Assembly (NCBI GenBank): GCA_036676415.1
Contig: JAKFCX010000025.1
Location: 1 to 64,000 of the forward strand
Length of the DNA: 64,000 nt
Direction of reading: 5' to 3'
From: JAEZDC01 sp036676415
Lineage (GTDB): Bacteria; Bacteroidota; Bacteroidia; Chitinophagales; Chitinophagaceae
Shown: positions 19,549-28,522 of the stretch, one piece after another
How the letters are laid out: each line of letters begins with the position of its first letter
How positions within the stretch are numbered: the stretch's first letter is position 1
Program-made: the position numbers and the translations under genes
Notes under the pieces: model-generated
Databases searched by the model: none
Told to the model about the DNA's origin: nothing
Seen by the model: only the letters and a program-made list of their open reading frames with translations

Positions 19549-19593
19549 AGTGTGTAATTGTAAGTTATCAATCGTAAAATTTTCTTTAATTGG

Positions 19594-20679
19594 TTACTGC
19601 AAGGAATTTTTATCTGATGAATGAATATTGATTTCTGTATTTTTTATTTCATATGAAAAATCCGCAACAGACTGCAAGGCCGATAAAGCCTCTTTCACCG
19701 TTTCCTTTTCAAATGAACCTACAAATCGTAGTTGTTGAACGTTTTCATCAGCAAAAACAATTTTTACATTGTACCACCTTTCCATTTTAGAAGCCAGTGT
19801 TCTAAAATCGCTGTTTTTAAATTCAAGCCTGTTGTACACCCAGGCTGTCTCAAGAAGTTGGGCCGGTTGAATGGTAGAATCAAGGTCATCTACATTATAA
19901 GGAACATGGTTTACTGAGTTACCGGCTAGTGTAAAGGTCTTGCTGATGCTGAGTTTCTGGTTAGGCTTTAAAAAAATGGTTTTTTTATCGGGATCATTTT
20001 TATGAGTTACCGAAATAGCACCATGCAATAAAGTAGCTTCTATGTTTTTGTCTTCCGGGTAACATCTTACATTAAACGCAGTACCCAATACTTTTATATT
20101 CACACCTTCAGCATGTACGATGAAAGGTTTTTCGGGCATTTTAACCACGTCGAAATAAGCTTCGCCTACTAATTCAACTTCTCTTGTATTTCCTGAAAAA
20201 GCGTAGTAACGAAGTGTTGAACCAGAGTTCAACCATACCCTTGAACCATCTGGCAAAAGTAATTGTGACCGGTTTCCATTAGGGGTGATAACACTATCCA
20301 CAGCTACAGCCTTGCTAACAAGTTGAGTTGAACGTGAATTTGATTGAAAAACAAAAAAACCAACTACTATGATAGTAATGATTGATGCCGCAACAGCCAG
20401 GCTTACTTTATTAAAACGAAGGTATTTTTGCACACCAGTTTTAGCTGTATGATATTTCTGCTCATGCAATTTAGCTTTTACCAGGAGCCTTTCTGTTTGC
20501 AAAGCTGATTGCAGTTCATTTTTTTGTGAGGGTGTCCAAAAATCTTTTAATACCGAAAATTGTTGTTGCAGATGGCTGTCATCCTGCAATAATGATTGCA
20601 GTTCTCTTCGTTCTTCTATCGAAGCTTCATTACTTAAGGTTCTGGCCATCAGGTACCAGGCCCGGTTATTTGCAAGCAT
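19594..20679 (-). CDS. FecR-family anti-sigma factor
   Basis: A 361-residue inner-membrane regulator. The N-terminal cytoplasmic part (1-90) should bind the sigma factor, a single membrane helix spans about 92-112, the periplasmic FecR domain lies at about 130-225 and a DUF4974 domain at about 285-355. In the FecI/FecR scheme the periplasmic part senses the STN domain of the cognate TonB-dependent transporter, here the SusC encoded next. It lies 77 bases after the sigma gene. Confidence 0.92.
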   Translation of the reverse strand: MLANNRAWYLMARTLSNEASIEERRELQSLLQDDSHLQQQFSVLKDFWTPSQKNELQSALQTERLLVKAKLHEQKYHTAKTGVQKYLRFNKVSLAVAASIITIIVVGFFVFQSNSRSTQLVSKAVAVDSVITPNGNRSQLLLPDGSRVWLNSGSTLRYYAFSGNTREVELVGEAYFDVVKMPEKPFIVHAEGVNIKVLGTAFNVRCYPEDKNIEATLLHGAISVTHKNDPDKKTIFLKPNQKLSISKTFTLAGNSVNHVPYNVDDLDSTIQPAQLLETAWVYNRLEFKNSDFRTLASKMERWYNVKIVFADENVQQLRFVGSFEKETVKEALSALQSVADFSYEIKNTEINIHSSDKNSLQ

Positions 20680-20756
20680 TATATATCCTGGTTAGTATAG
20701 GCTTCCATTAGAAAGACAGGTGTAATGAACAAATCCCCTAAAAAGATTTAAAAAAA

Positions 20757-21350
20757 TTAAAGGAGTGGGTGAGTGATCTTTTGCAGCAGGCTTTTCCTTT
20801 TTTGCGGTAAGCCTACAGCGTTACAAATCCGCTTCACAGCAATTGCCATCTGAGCATCAATGGTTTTAACGGATATATTTAATATGCTTGCCACTTCTTT
20901 ATATTGAAGTGCGTCTTCCCGTACCAGTTTAAATATCATTTTACACCTGGCTGGCAAGGCTTCAATGGCAGCATGCATCTTCTCCATCATTTCCCGGGTA
21001 ACGAGTGCTTCGTATGGAGTTTGAGCAAGAGGCTGAAGCTCGATGTGAAGGAAATGATATGGTTCAGTAATAATCTCGTGAGATTTCTTTGAAAGAATAT
21101 TCAATGAACGGTTTTTTACAGCCGTATACAGGTAAACCGTAATATCTTTTATGTCTGTTATCTTACTGCGATTACACCAGATATTTACGAATACATCTTC
21201 TACTGTTTCCTCAGCAGTTTGTTTAGAGCGAGTTATACTGTAGCTGAAACGAATGAGTTTCTCGTGGTATAGATTATATAGACCGGCAAATGCTTGTTCG
21301 TCGTCGCAGGCAATACGCTTTAATATTTGGGATAGGCAAGCTGTCATCAC
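20757..21350 (-). CDS. ECF (sigma-70 family) RNA polymerase sigma factor
   Basis: A 197-residue sigma factor with region 2 in the first 95 residues (YSITRSKQTAEETVEDVFVNIW) and a region 4 helix-turn-helix at about 135-180 (QYKEVASILNISVKTIDAQM). It resembles the FecI-like group that is paired with FecR and STN-type SusC in Bacteroidota. It heads the beta-glucan PUL and probably activates it; the target promoter is not identified, and may lie within or just after the FecR gene because only 45 bases separate FecR and SusC. Confidence 0.92.
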   Translation of the reverse strand: MMTACLSQILKRIACDDEQAFAGLYNLYHEKLIRFSYSITRSKQTAEETVEDVFVNIWCNRSKITDIKDITVYLYTAVKNRSLNILSKKSHEIITEPYHFLHIELQPLAQTPYEALVTREMMEKMHAAIEALPARCKMIFKLVREDALQYKEVASILNISVKTIDAQMAIAVKRICNAVGLPQKRKSLLQKITHPLL

Positions 21351-21498
21351 ACTACAGAATCATCCTAAAGGTATAAAGAAACTGAACAGCATGAACAATA
21401 TTAATCGGAATACAAATTCCTGGTTCGAGATTGATGCTTAGGTTTTTAGATATATTGACGAGCCGGCTAAATCACTTAGGGCTTTTACCCAGCATTAG

Positions 21499-22179
21499 TT
21501 AGATCCTCCTTATAAAATAAAAATTCATGTTTCCGTTTACAACAAAGCCTAATCTTTCGTACAACGCTATTGCCCTGTAGTTATCTTCTCGTACATGAAG
21601 AAAAGGTGTCTGACCCTGGTTGAGTATTAATGTTAACTGGTGTCGAAGTAGCGTTGCAGCATAGCCTTTCCCCAGGTGATCAGGATGTGTGCATACAGCA
21701 CTGACTTCAGTAAAATCAGCTACATGCAATCGTTGACCAGTCATGGCAACCAATTGATCGTTTTCAAATATGCCATAGTAATGTCCAAACTCAATTGTTC
21801 TGGAAGCAAAAGGTCCTGGCTTGGTGAGCATAGCCAAGTCTATCATTTGTTCAACATCCTTTTGGTTTAGAGGTACCGGTTTAATCGTATTTTCTCCGTC
21901 CATACTTTTCTTACGAAAAATAAACTGGAGTCCTTTTATCTGAACTGCCATCTGCCATCCTTTTGGCTCTTTTAATTCCTTCCGGCTTGCGTATAAAATT
22001 TTCCTTTGTGGCGGAAGTAAATCATGCAGTTCGTCGAAACCATTGGTGTGATCCTGGCTGAAACCAGCAAATGGAGATACAGCTTCATCAAAATATTTAA
22101 CCTTGTCTGTGCCTAAAGCAAAGGCTGCATCTTTTGTGAGCAATGCATTATACACAGGATTCTCTAACAGGTTCTCCAT
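21499..22179 (-). CDS. GNAT family N-acetyltransferase (FR47-like)
   Basis: A predicted acetyl-CoA dependent acetyltransferase. The C-terminal half has the GNAT fold, with the acetyl-CoA loop at HPDHLGKGYA followed by a helix, and the final ALYERLGF stretch. An open frame extends to 22224, but the ATG at 22179 begins the sequence MENLLENP, which looks like a better start and gives 226 residues. The substrate is unknown. It stands alone between the two PULs, bounded on the upstream side by a strong terminator, so no functional link to either is implied. Confidence 0.8.
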   Translation of the reverse strand: MENLLENPVYNALLTKDAAFALGTDKVKYFDEAVSPFAGFSQDHTNGFDELHDLLPPQRKILYASRKELKEPKGWQMAVQIKGLQFIFRKKSMDGENTIKPVPLNQKDVEQMIDLAMLTKPGPFASRTIEFGHYYGIFENDQLVAMTGQRLHVADFTEVSAVCTHPDHLGKGYAATLLRHQLTLILNQGQTPFLHVREDNYRAIALYERLGFVVNGNMNFYFIRRI

Positions 22180-22232
22180 TAACACAAAGATATTTTCAAA
22201 AGATATCTTTATGCAACGTAACAAGCAGAAAT

Positions 22233-22262
22233 AAAAAAATCCCGCTTTACCCGGGATTTTTT
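22233..22262. terminator. Bidirectional rho-independent terminator
   Basis: An 11-bp stem with A-rich and T-rich flanks on both sides (22234-22244 with 22252-22262) follows the stop of the PL1 gene. On the minus strand it ends that transcript before the GNAT gene; the symmetric A/T flanks would also act on plus-strand readthrough. Confidence 0.88.
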
Positions 22263-22278
22263 GAGTAAAATTCTAATG

Positions 22279-25200
22279 TTACAATCGAACCAGCTTAATT
22301 ACCAACCGATCTATTCCATTCTCATAAATGATAAAGTAATTTCCCGATACCAATGATGAAATATTTAGGTTTGTGAGTGATGATCCGGCAATGATAGATG
22401 ATGACATCAGCATTCTTCCTGTTGCATCTGTAATACGTAAAGATGAATTTCCTGCAACTTTTGGATGCAATACTGTTACCCTATCATCAGCAGGATTTGG
22501 ATATGCTGCTAGTTGTATAGCACTTCGATTATTTACAGAAACTATTTGACTGTTAGTAACAGCACCATCAACATCAACTTGTTTTAACCTGTAATATGAA
22601 ATACCAGGTAAAGGTTCATTATCAAGAAATGAATATTGGTGTAGACCTGACAAATTTATTGCAACCTGCGATCCTATCTTTTTAAAATTCCTTCCATCAC
22701 TGCTTTTCTCAATATCAAAACGAAGTGAATTTACTTCATTCGCTGTTGACCAGATGAGCTTTACATGTTTGGTTGGCGTTTCGGCCAGCACTGCATCAAA
22801 TGAAAGCAATTGCAAAGGCATAGTACTACAGTTACTGGTGGTGAAGTTCACTTTATCGGCTCCTGCATAGAGAGGTACCACCACTTTTACTTCCTGTGCC
22901 GATAAAGGAGTATAACTATAATAGGTATGTGGATCGAATACTGATGTTGGGTTCAACTCATCAAACTTCACTGACCTTCCGCCAGGATTTTTCATTGCAG
23001 CATTTAACTGTGCTGTAATAACAGGAAGACCAGTATCATCATACTCATTTCCAACTTGCTTCAATCCAAGAGCAGGATAGTTTCCTGTTTTTGATGTGTA
23101 GGTATTATCTGAATTATTTCCATACACCAGTTTGAAATCAGCCACTGTTCTGTCAGCATACATTGGCCAATCTGTATTCAAATAAAAATTATTCTCAGCA
23201 AATACTTTTGCACTGTTTGCTGCAGCAATTCCATAAAGCCTTACATCTTCAGACAAATTATTTACCACATGTACTTCACCAAAACGGACTCTTGGATTTC
23301 TTGAGTTGGTATTGTAAAAATGATTATTGATCATCGTTACTTTTAAACGACCAACGTCTGTAGCACCATTATTATCGGAATGACCAATCAAACTTGTTTT
23401 CCAGCTATTTCTAAAAAGACACCATGAAATGGTCACATAACTTGCTCCGTCTTTTACATCACATCCTCCATCCGGATGATTCTGATCAACAGGCATAGCA
23501 GTAGGATGACCAAAAGTGCAATGATCGATCCAGACATGATGTGTTTGCGGATAACCAATATTAATACCATCGTCCTGGTAATCATAGAAAGTAATATTCC
23601 TGATGAGGATGTTCCATGCTCTTTTTACATTGATTCCGATCTTAAACACTACATTGGATTCACCAACCAAAGTAAGGTCACCCTGTTCAGGAATATCCAT
23701 CATATAGTTGCCATACACTTTTGCTCCATTGGTGCTCAATGATTGTGTGCCGTCGTAGATTCCGGCTTTCAGTACAATCACCAACGGGGCTTTTTTCATG
23801 CCCATTGTGGTTACATTGTTCTTATAAGCCTGTTGACGGTAATACAAAGATTCGCAGAGTAGGTTAAACTGTGCAGGGCTGTTAATGAATACTGTATCCG
23901 AAGCACATTGACCTCCAGTGGTTGGTCCGTTAAATCCATCACCAGATGTTGCAGCAAAACCTTTTACATTATCGAAATTGAAAGAATAAGGCGAAGTGAA
24001 ATTGGCTGTTACATTCTTTATGCCTGTCATAGTGATTGATCCGGGTGTTACACTACCACTAAGATCACCAGACCATCCAGTGAATGTTGAGCCGAGCACT
24101 GTTTGAGGCGTTAAAGTAACTACAGTATTTGCGGCATATTCACCTCCAGGTGGATTTAGATTTACTTGTCCCATACCTGTTACTACAACATTCAACCGAT
24201 AAGTAGGCACTACTGAAAAGTTTGCCACAATCGTTTTATTGGTATTGATAGTAAATGTTGATGGATTTGTATTGCCAGAAATATCACCACTCCAATTATT
24301 AAATATTATTGACGGTGTTCCGGCAGCAAGTGCAGTTACCACTTCACCTTCGAAGTAACGGTTGTTATTTCTTGCAGGCGTTAATGTTACTGTTCCTCCA
24401 TTCGTTGCAGAAGTTAATAGAGTAAATTCATTGCAAGCCTGGCCTGTGAGCATCATCTTATCGAGATTAGGGCCATCAGTTGTATCCCATGTTAATTTAA
24501 TGTTGTTGATGCCTTGCTGCAAATTAACGCTGGCAATTTCTTCTGCCCAGTCAGTAAATAAGTTGGTTCGTGGAAATGCGAGTGTTTGAATATATACATC
24601 GTTTACAAAAAGTTTTCCTTTCCTGTCTTCATCGTTTGCAAGCGAGTACCTGAATTTTACCGTTCTGCTTCCTGCCTGGACCTGGCATATAGTAAATACA
24701 ATTTCGTTTTCGCCACCAGCAACAAAATTGATAAATCCTGCTCCGGTAAAACCGGTATGATTGTTATCTACTGTTCCGGTAAATGTTGCAGCCTCAGCCT
24801 GGTAATCGAAAAACGTTGCTGAAGGATCGATCAAAGTGACGTTAACTACCCATGATTTTGTTGAACCATCCTGAGCTGTGACTGTATAAGTAACAGGAGC
24901 AGTAAAGTTCTGTGCAGTTGCAACAGAAGGAGATATTGTTGCATTGGCAGATGTTGTTATAGATGTTGGACTGATGTTAGTAATGTTTACCGTGTTTGGC
25001 ATTGTTATACCAATTGTACCTGCAGCTGAATTGATCGTAGCAGCACCTATCTGGCTGGATGATAGTACAAATGCTGTTATCTCTTTTGCAGGTGATGCAA
25101 TCTGAGTAACATTCACCGTCCAATTCTTTGTTGTTCCGTTTTGTGCAGTAACAGTATATACCACAGGAACAGTAAAATTCTGTGCTGCTGAGGCAAGAGG

Positions 25201-25848
25201 ATTTATTGAAGCCTGCGCTGATATAGAAACGTTTTGCGGTATTGCAGATGATAAAGAAGTACCCAAAGGAACATTAATAGCAATTGTTCCGGCAGTACTA
25301 TTAATTGTTTCAGTTCCGATCTGGCCATTTAATTTAAAAGCGGTTATCTCTGCTTCAGCACTCTGGCTGCCATTAGACATTACATAAAGATCATGTACCT
25401 GTATGTTACCTGCAGTCTCAATTCGTACACTAACAGGAACGGATGAAACCAATACAGGAAATAATGCATGAAGATTAAATGCAGCTGCGGTTTGCACACT
25501 TAAATTAGTGGTGAGTGTTGTGTAAGTGGCCTGGCCGTCTAACCTGTATTTTACTGTCACCAGTCTTGCGCTGCTGGAAGTTGATTTCATATGAAGCCTG
25601 AATACAGAACAGCTTGGAATATCTACCTGTAAAAATTGACCGGTGTTTATCTGTATCATTCCCTGGCTGCAAACTCCGTCTGCCGCTTTTGTGGGACTAA
25701 TCGCTCCATTGCTTGTTACACCAGCTGGTAAGGCAGTAACCTGGAAATTGTGATCGATCAGTACAGATTGTGCTGATAACGATAGTGAGAAGACAACAAC
25801 AGAAAATAGCAATATCAACTTAACTGCAGGAGTAAATTTTTTGATCAT
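22279..25848 (-). CDS. Multidomain secreted pectate lyase, PL1, with T9SS sorting domain
   Basis: A 1189-residue extracellular enzyme. Order of parts: signal peptide (1-26), an unassigned N-terminal beta domain (about 28-160), two DUF5018-like repeats (about 167-250 and 256-341), a CBM35-like module (about 346-470), two InlB-type bacterial repeats (about 475-547 and 550-617), the PL1 parallel beta-helix (about 625-960) and a C-terminal Ig-like plus T9SS tail (about 1040-1189, AYPNPADD). The lyase motif VWIDH is at 772-776 and the catalytic RNPRVRFG stretch at 850-857. It would cut homogalacturonan by calcium-dependent beta-elimination outside the cell. An operator-like palindrome lies 68-97 bases upstream. 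Confidence 0.92.
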   Translation of the reverse strand: MIKKFTPAVKLILLFSVVVFSLSLSAQSVLIDHNFQVTALPAGVTSNGAISPTKAADGVCSQGMIQINTGQFLQVDIPSCSVFRLHMKSTSSSARLVTVKYRLDGQATYTTLTTNLSVQTAAAFNLHALFPVLVSSVPVSVRIETAGNIQVHDLYVMSNGSQSAEAEITAFKLNGQIGTETINSTAGTIAINVPLGTSLSSAIPQNVSISAQASINPLASAAQNFTVPVVYTVTAQNGTTKNWTVNVTQIASPAKEITAFVLSSSQIGAATINSAAGTIGITMPNTVNITNISPTSITTSANATISPSVATAQNFTAPVTYTVTAQDGSTKSWVVNVTLIDPSATFFDYQAEAATFTGTVDNNHTGFTGAGFINFVAGGENEIVFTICQVQAGSRTVKFRYSLANDEDRKGKLFVNDVYIQTLAFPRTNLFTDWAEEIASVNLQQGINNIKLTWDTTDGPNLDKMMLTGQACNEFTLLTSATNGGTVTLTPARNNNRYFEGEVVTALAAGTPSIIFNNWSGDISGNTNPSTFTINTNKTIVANFSVVPTYRLNVVVTGMGQVNLNPPGGEYAANTVVTLTPQTVLGSTFTGWSGDLSGSVTPGSITMTGIKNVTANFTSPYSFNFDNVKGFAATSGDGFNGPTTGGQCASDTVFINSPAQFNLLCESLYYRQQAYKNNVTTMGMKKAPLVIVLKAGIYDGTQSLSTNGAKVYGNYMMDIPEQGDLTLVGESNVVFKIGINVKRAWNILIRNITFYDYQDDGINIGYPQTHHVWIDHCTFGHPTAMPVDQNHPDGGCDVKDGASYVTISWCLFRNSWKTSLIGHSDNNGATDVGRLKVTMINNHFYNTNSRNPRVRFGEVHVVNNLSEDVRLYGIAAANSAKVFAENNFYLNTDWPMYADRTVADFKLVYGNNSDNTYTSKTGNYPALGLKQVGNEYDDTGLPVITAQLNAAMKNPGGRSVKFDELNPTSVFDPHTYYSYTPLSAQEVKVVVPLYAGADKVNFTTSNCSTMPLQLLSFDAVLAETPTKHVKLIWSTANEVNSLRFDIEKSSDGRNFKKIGSQVAINLSGLHQYSFLDNEPLPGISYYRLKQVDVDGAVTNSQIVSVNNRSAIQLAAYPNPADDRVTVLHPKVAGNSSLRITDATGRMLMSSSIIAGSSLTNLNISSLVSGNYFIIYENGIDRLVIKLVRL

Positions 25849-25915
25849 ATAGCAAGCTTAGTTACTGAAAGTAACCTTAATAGCTTGCTGACAGTTTAAT
25901 ATTGATATGTTTATC

Positions 25916-25945
25916 TATGCAATCGATGTCGAAAACGTTTGCATA
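25916..25945. promoter_or_regulatory. Double operator-like palindrome upstream of PL1
   Basis: Two inverted copies of the shared pectin operator core overlap here: ATGCAATCGATGTCGA (25917-25932) on the plus strand and its partner ATGCAAACGTTTTCGA on the minus strand (25929-25944). The outer arms TATGCAATCG and CGTTTGCATA form a near-perfect inverted repeat. The site lies just upstream of the PL1 start at 25848. Assignment to the LacI regulator at 57800 is inferred. Confidence 0.7.
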
Positions 25946-25970
25946 ATACAACAAGTGTTACCAGTCAATA

Positions 25971-27407
25971 CTATGCATGAATGATCTTCATCTTTGGCAC
26001 AAGCGATTTCATCACAATCCAGCCAATAAGATAAGCAACAGCACAGATAGAAAAGATGATAAAATATCCGGCTTCTTTTCCAACAAAACCCATGAACTCC
26101 ATCTGCGTTTCACCGGCATGTGTAAATAAAACACCTGAGCCTTTATTGATGAGGAACGAACCGATACCACCTGCCATTCCGCCAATGCCAGTTACTGTTG
26201 CAATTGCTTTTTTGGGAAACATATCTCCAACTGTAGAGAAAATATTTGCAGACCATGATTGATGTGCAGCACCTGCAATACCAATTATAATTACCGGTAT
26301 CCAATATGAAATATGTCCTAAAGGCTGAGCGATCAATGCAAGCAAAGGAATAAAAGCAAAGATCAGCATGGCTTTCATTCTTCCTTCATAAGGATTCATT
26401 TTCAACTTGTCAACAAAGTAAGTTGGAAGCCATCCACCTATTATAGATAAAAGTGTAATTGTGTATAGTACAAAAAGTGGCAGTGCACTTTCCGTTGCAT
26501 CCATGCTGTAAATGTCTTTCAGGTAGGCTGGTGTCCAGAATAAAAAGAACCACCATACACCGTCTGTCATGAATTTTCCGAAAGCAAAAGCCCAGGTCTG
26601 TTTGTACTTAAAACAATCCGCAAAAGACATTTTCTTTTCAGCTGCAATTGAAGGTTCGGTAACAGGATTTTCAAGAACAATGTCTTGTTGAATGTATTCC
26701 AGCTCTGCTTTACTGACTTTTGGATGCACTTCCGGTTTCTGGTAAACGTAGATCCAGAATCCCATCCATATAAAACCTAAGGCACCGATTACAATAAAAG
26801 CCATTTCCCAACCCCAGGCATCAGCAATAAAAGGAATTGTCATTGGTGCAGCCAGGGCACCTACAGTTGCTCCTGCATTAAAAATACTGGTTGAGAAAGC
26901 ACGATCTTTCTTAGGAAAATATTCTGCTGTTGCTTTGATCGCTGCAGGAAAATTACCGGCTTCACCCACTGCTAAAATAAAACGGGCAAAGATGAAAAGC
27001 GTAACACTTGTTGAAATAACTAACGCTGTATCGCCAACAGTATTTATAGAGTCTTTGGCCTCTTCAAAACTTACGAACCATTCACCTGTGAGTATTCCAG
27101 ATGTTGCTATTCCACAAAATGCATGGATACAAGCACCGATAGACCAGATAAAAATGGCCCACAAAAATCCTTTTTTGGTATCCATCCAATCTACAAATCG
27201 ACCGGCGAATAACATTGAAACAGCATAAAAAATAGAAAATGCTGCCGTAATGGTTCCATAATCACTGTCTGTCCAGTGAAATTCAGGTACGAGGTAATCT
27301 TTCCATGTTAGGGAAAGCACCTGCCTGTCGAGGTAATTAATGGTAGTAGCAAAGAAAAGGAGTGAACAGATCGTCCACCGGTAATTTCCGATTTTGGTAG
27401 CAGTCAT
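25971..27407 (-). CDS. exuT: MFS transporter, hexuronate (ExuT) type
   Basis: A 478-residue inner-membrane permease with about twelve hydrophobic helices and the family signature INYLDRQVLSLTW in the first helix, followed by an RFVDWMDTKKG loop between helices 2 and 3. It belongs to the ACS group of the major facilitator superfamily, which includes hexuronate:proton symporters. It would bring galacturonate, glucuronate or unsaturated uronates into the cytoplasm. It lies downstream of the KDPG aldolase gene on the same strand, separated by a 205-base gap that holds a repeat element, so co-transcription is likely but not certain. Substrate is inferred from context and family. Confidence 0.85.
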   Translation of the reverse strand: MTATKIGNYRWTICSLLFFATTINYLDRQVLSLTWKDYLVPEFHWTDSDYGTITAAFSIFYAVSMLFAGRFVDWMDTKKGFLWAIFIWSIGACIHAFCGIATSGILTGEWFVSFEEAKDSINTVGDTALVISTSVTLFIFARFILAVGEAGNFPAAIKATAEYFPKKDRAFSTSIFNAGATVGALAAPMTIPFIADAWGWEMAFIVIGALGFIWMGFWIYVYQKPEVHPKVSKAELEYIQQDIVLENPVTEPSIAAEKKMSFADCFKYKQTWAFAFGKFMTDGVWWFFLFWTPAYLKDIYSMDATESALPLFVLYTITLLSIIGGWLPTYFVDKLKMNPYEGRMKAMLIFAFIPLLALIAQPLGHISYWIPVIIIGIAGAAHQSWSANIFSTVGDMFPKKAIATVTGIGGMAGGIGSFLINKGSGVLFTHAGETQMEFMGFVGKEAGYFIIFSICAVAYLIGWIVMKSLVPKMKIIHA

Positions 27408-27454
27408 CGTTAGTTTTTTATTTTACCAGCTTTTGGTTTTTCATGGCTTCGTCT

Positions 27455-27574
27455 GTTGCGTCGCACTCTTGTACACTTGGAACACAGATGACGCTGATTA
27501 AACGAATTTGCACAGATCATGATCATTTGTTCCTTGCTGCAATTGTTCCGGAACGTACAAGTGAGTGACACAAC
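27455..27574. repeat. Intergenic repeat element, full-length copy with inverted ends
   Basis: The left end GTTGCGTCGCACTCTTGTAC (27455-27474) and right end GTACAAGTGAGTGACACAAC (27555-27574) are imperfect inverted repeats. The same ends, in the opposite orientation, bound the 88-base element at 33465-33552, and single ends recur at 6692, 39771 and 44970. The interior also has an AACACAGATGACGCTGATT tract like the element at 30114. No ORF of note. Confidence 0.75.
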
Positions 27575-27612
27575 AGAAGTTTCATTCATATTCTGCAGGT
27601 GACACAATAAAA

Positions 27613-28281
27613 TTATTTTCCTGCTTTGATATCATTTACCATCACCATCACTTCTTTTGTTGCAGTGGTGATTGCTTCATAATCTTTGTTTTCAAGCAAT
27701 GTTTTCGTAATGAGTTTACTTCCCATTCCTACAGCAGAAACTCCTGCTTTGAACCAACCTGAAATATTTCCTTTATCCATCTCCACACCACCTGTTGGCA
27801 TAAATAAAATACCAGGAAACAACTCTTTAATGGCACTCATAAAACCAGGGCCAAGAATGTTTCCAGGGAACAACTTCACCATTTTAGCACCTAACTGTTC
27901 TGCTTTGATGATCTCGGAAGGTGTCATACATCCAGGTACCCAAAAAATATCATTCTTATCTGCAACTGCAATGGCATCTTCAACTAATCCAGGACTAATA
28001 AGATAATCGGCCCCGGCATCAATAAATTGCTGTGCAGTTGTTGCATTTTTAATGGTACCCACACCAAGGTACATTCCTTTCAACTCTGTTTCACATACCG
28101 CTTTCATGGCTGTAAAATTCCTTAGTGCAGCTTCTCCCCTGTTGGTGTATTCTACAGCTCTTACTCCGGCATTATACAAGGCACGAAGCACTTCTATACT
28201 TACTTCTGTGTCTTTATAAAAATACAGTGGCAATATCCCCTGATCAGGGATCAATTTTAAAATCTCAGCTCTTTTATCCAT
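27613..28281 (-). CDS. eda: 2-dehydro-3-deoxy-phosphogluconate (KDPG) aldolase
   Basis: A 222-residue class I aldolase of the KDPG/KHG family that splits KDPG into pyruvate and glyceraldehyde-3-phosphate, the last step of the uronate route. The Schiff-base lysine is Lys136 in MVKLFPG, and Glu44 in VEYTNRG matches the catalytic glutamate. The phosphate-binding GGVEMDKGN and GMGSKL stretches are present. It is divergent from kdgK, which makes its substrate, and a shared operator-like site lies in the 241-base gap between them. Confidence 0.93.
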   Translation of the reverse strand: MDKRAEILKLIPDQGILPLYFYKDTEVSIEVLRALYNAGVRAVEYTNRGEAALRNFTAMKAVCETELKGMYLGVGTIKNATTAQQFIDAGADYLISPGLVEDAIAVADKNDIFWVPGCMTPSEIIKAEQLGAKMVKLFPGNILGPGFMSAIKELFPGILFMPTGGVEMDKGNISGWFKAGVSAVGMGSKLITKTLLENKDYEAITTATKEVMVMVNDIKAGK

Positions 28282-28405
28282 GGATGATCAAATTTGATAG
28301 TCAGCAATATGGCGATAGATACAGGTTCGGTCTTCGTTAGTGGTGGAAAGATACAAACCCTGATGAACCATACCACTGATATGATTCGATAATACACAAG
28401 TTTTT

Positions 28406-28421
28406 ACGCAAACGTGTTCGT
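28406..28421. promoter_or_regulatory. Operator-like site between eda and kdgK
   Basis: ACGCAAACGTGTTCGT shares the ACGCAAACG core with the other pectin sites. It sits about 100 bases before kdgK and about 125 before eda, so a single bound repressor could control both divergent units. No convincing promoter box was identified in this gap. Confidence 0.62.
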
Positions 28422-28522
28422 AGATTTATTCATTAAACTCACAATGATCAGGCTGCAAAGCGTTGGTGGTTTCTATCTTTATGCCTATTAATTGATTTTC
28501 TTCATTTAAATAACGACTGCTC

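Noticed and set aside
27410..27607. A 65-residue minus-strand frame between exuT and eda
   Set aside because: It reads through the repeat element at 27455-27574 and would encode an odd Cys/Arg-rich peptide; more likely non-coding.
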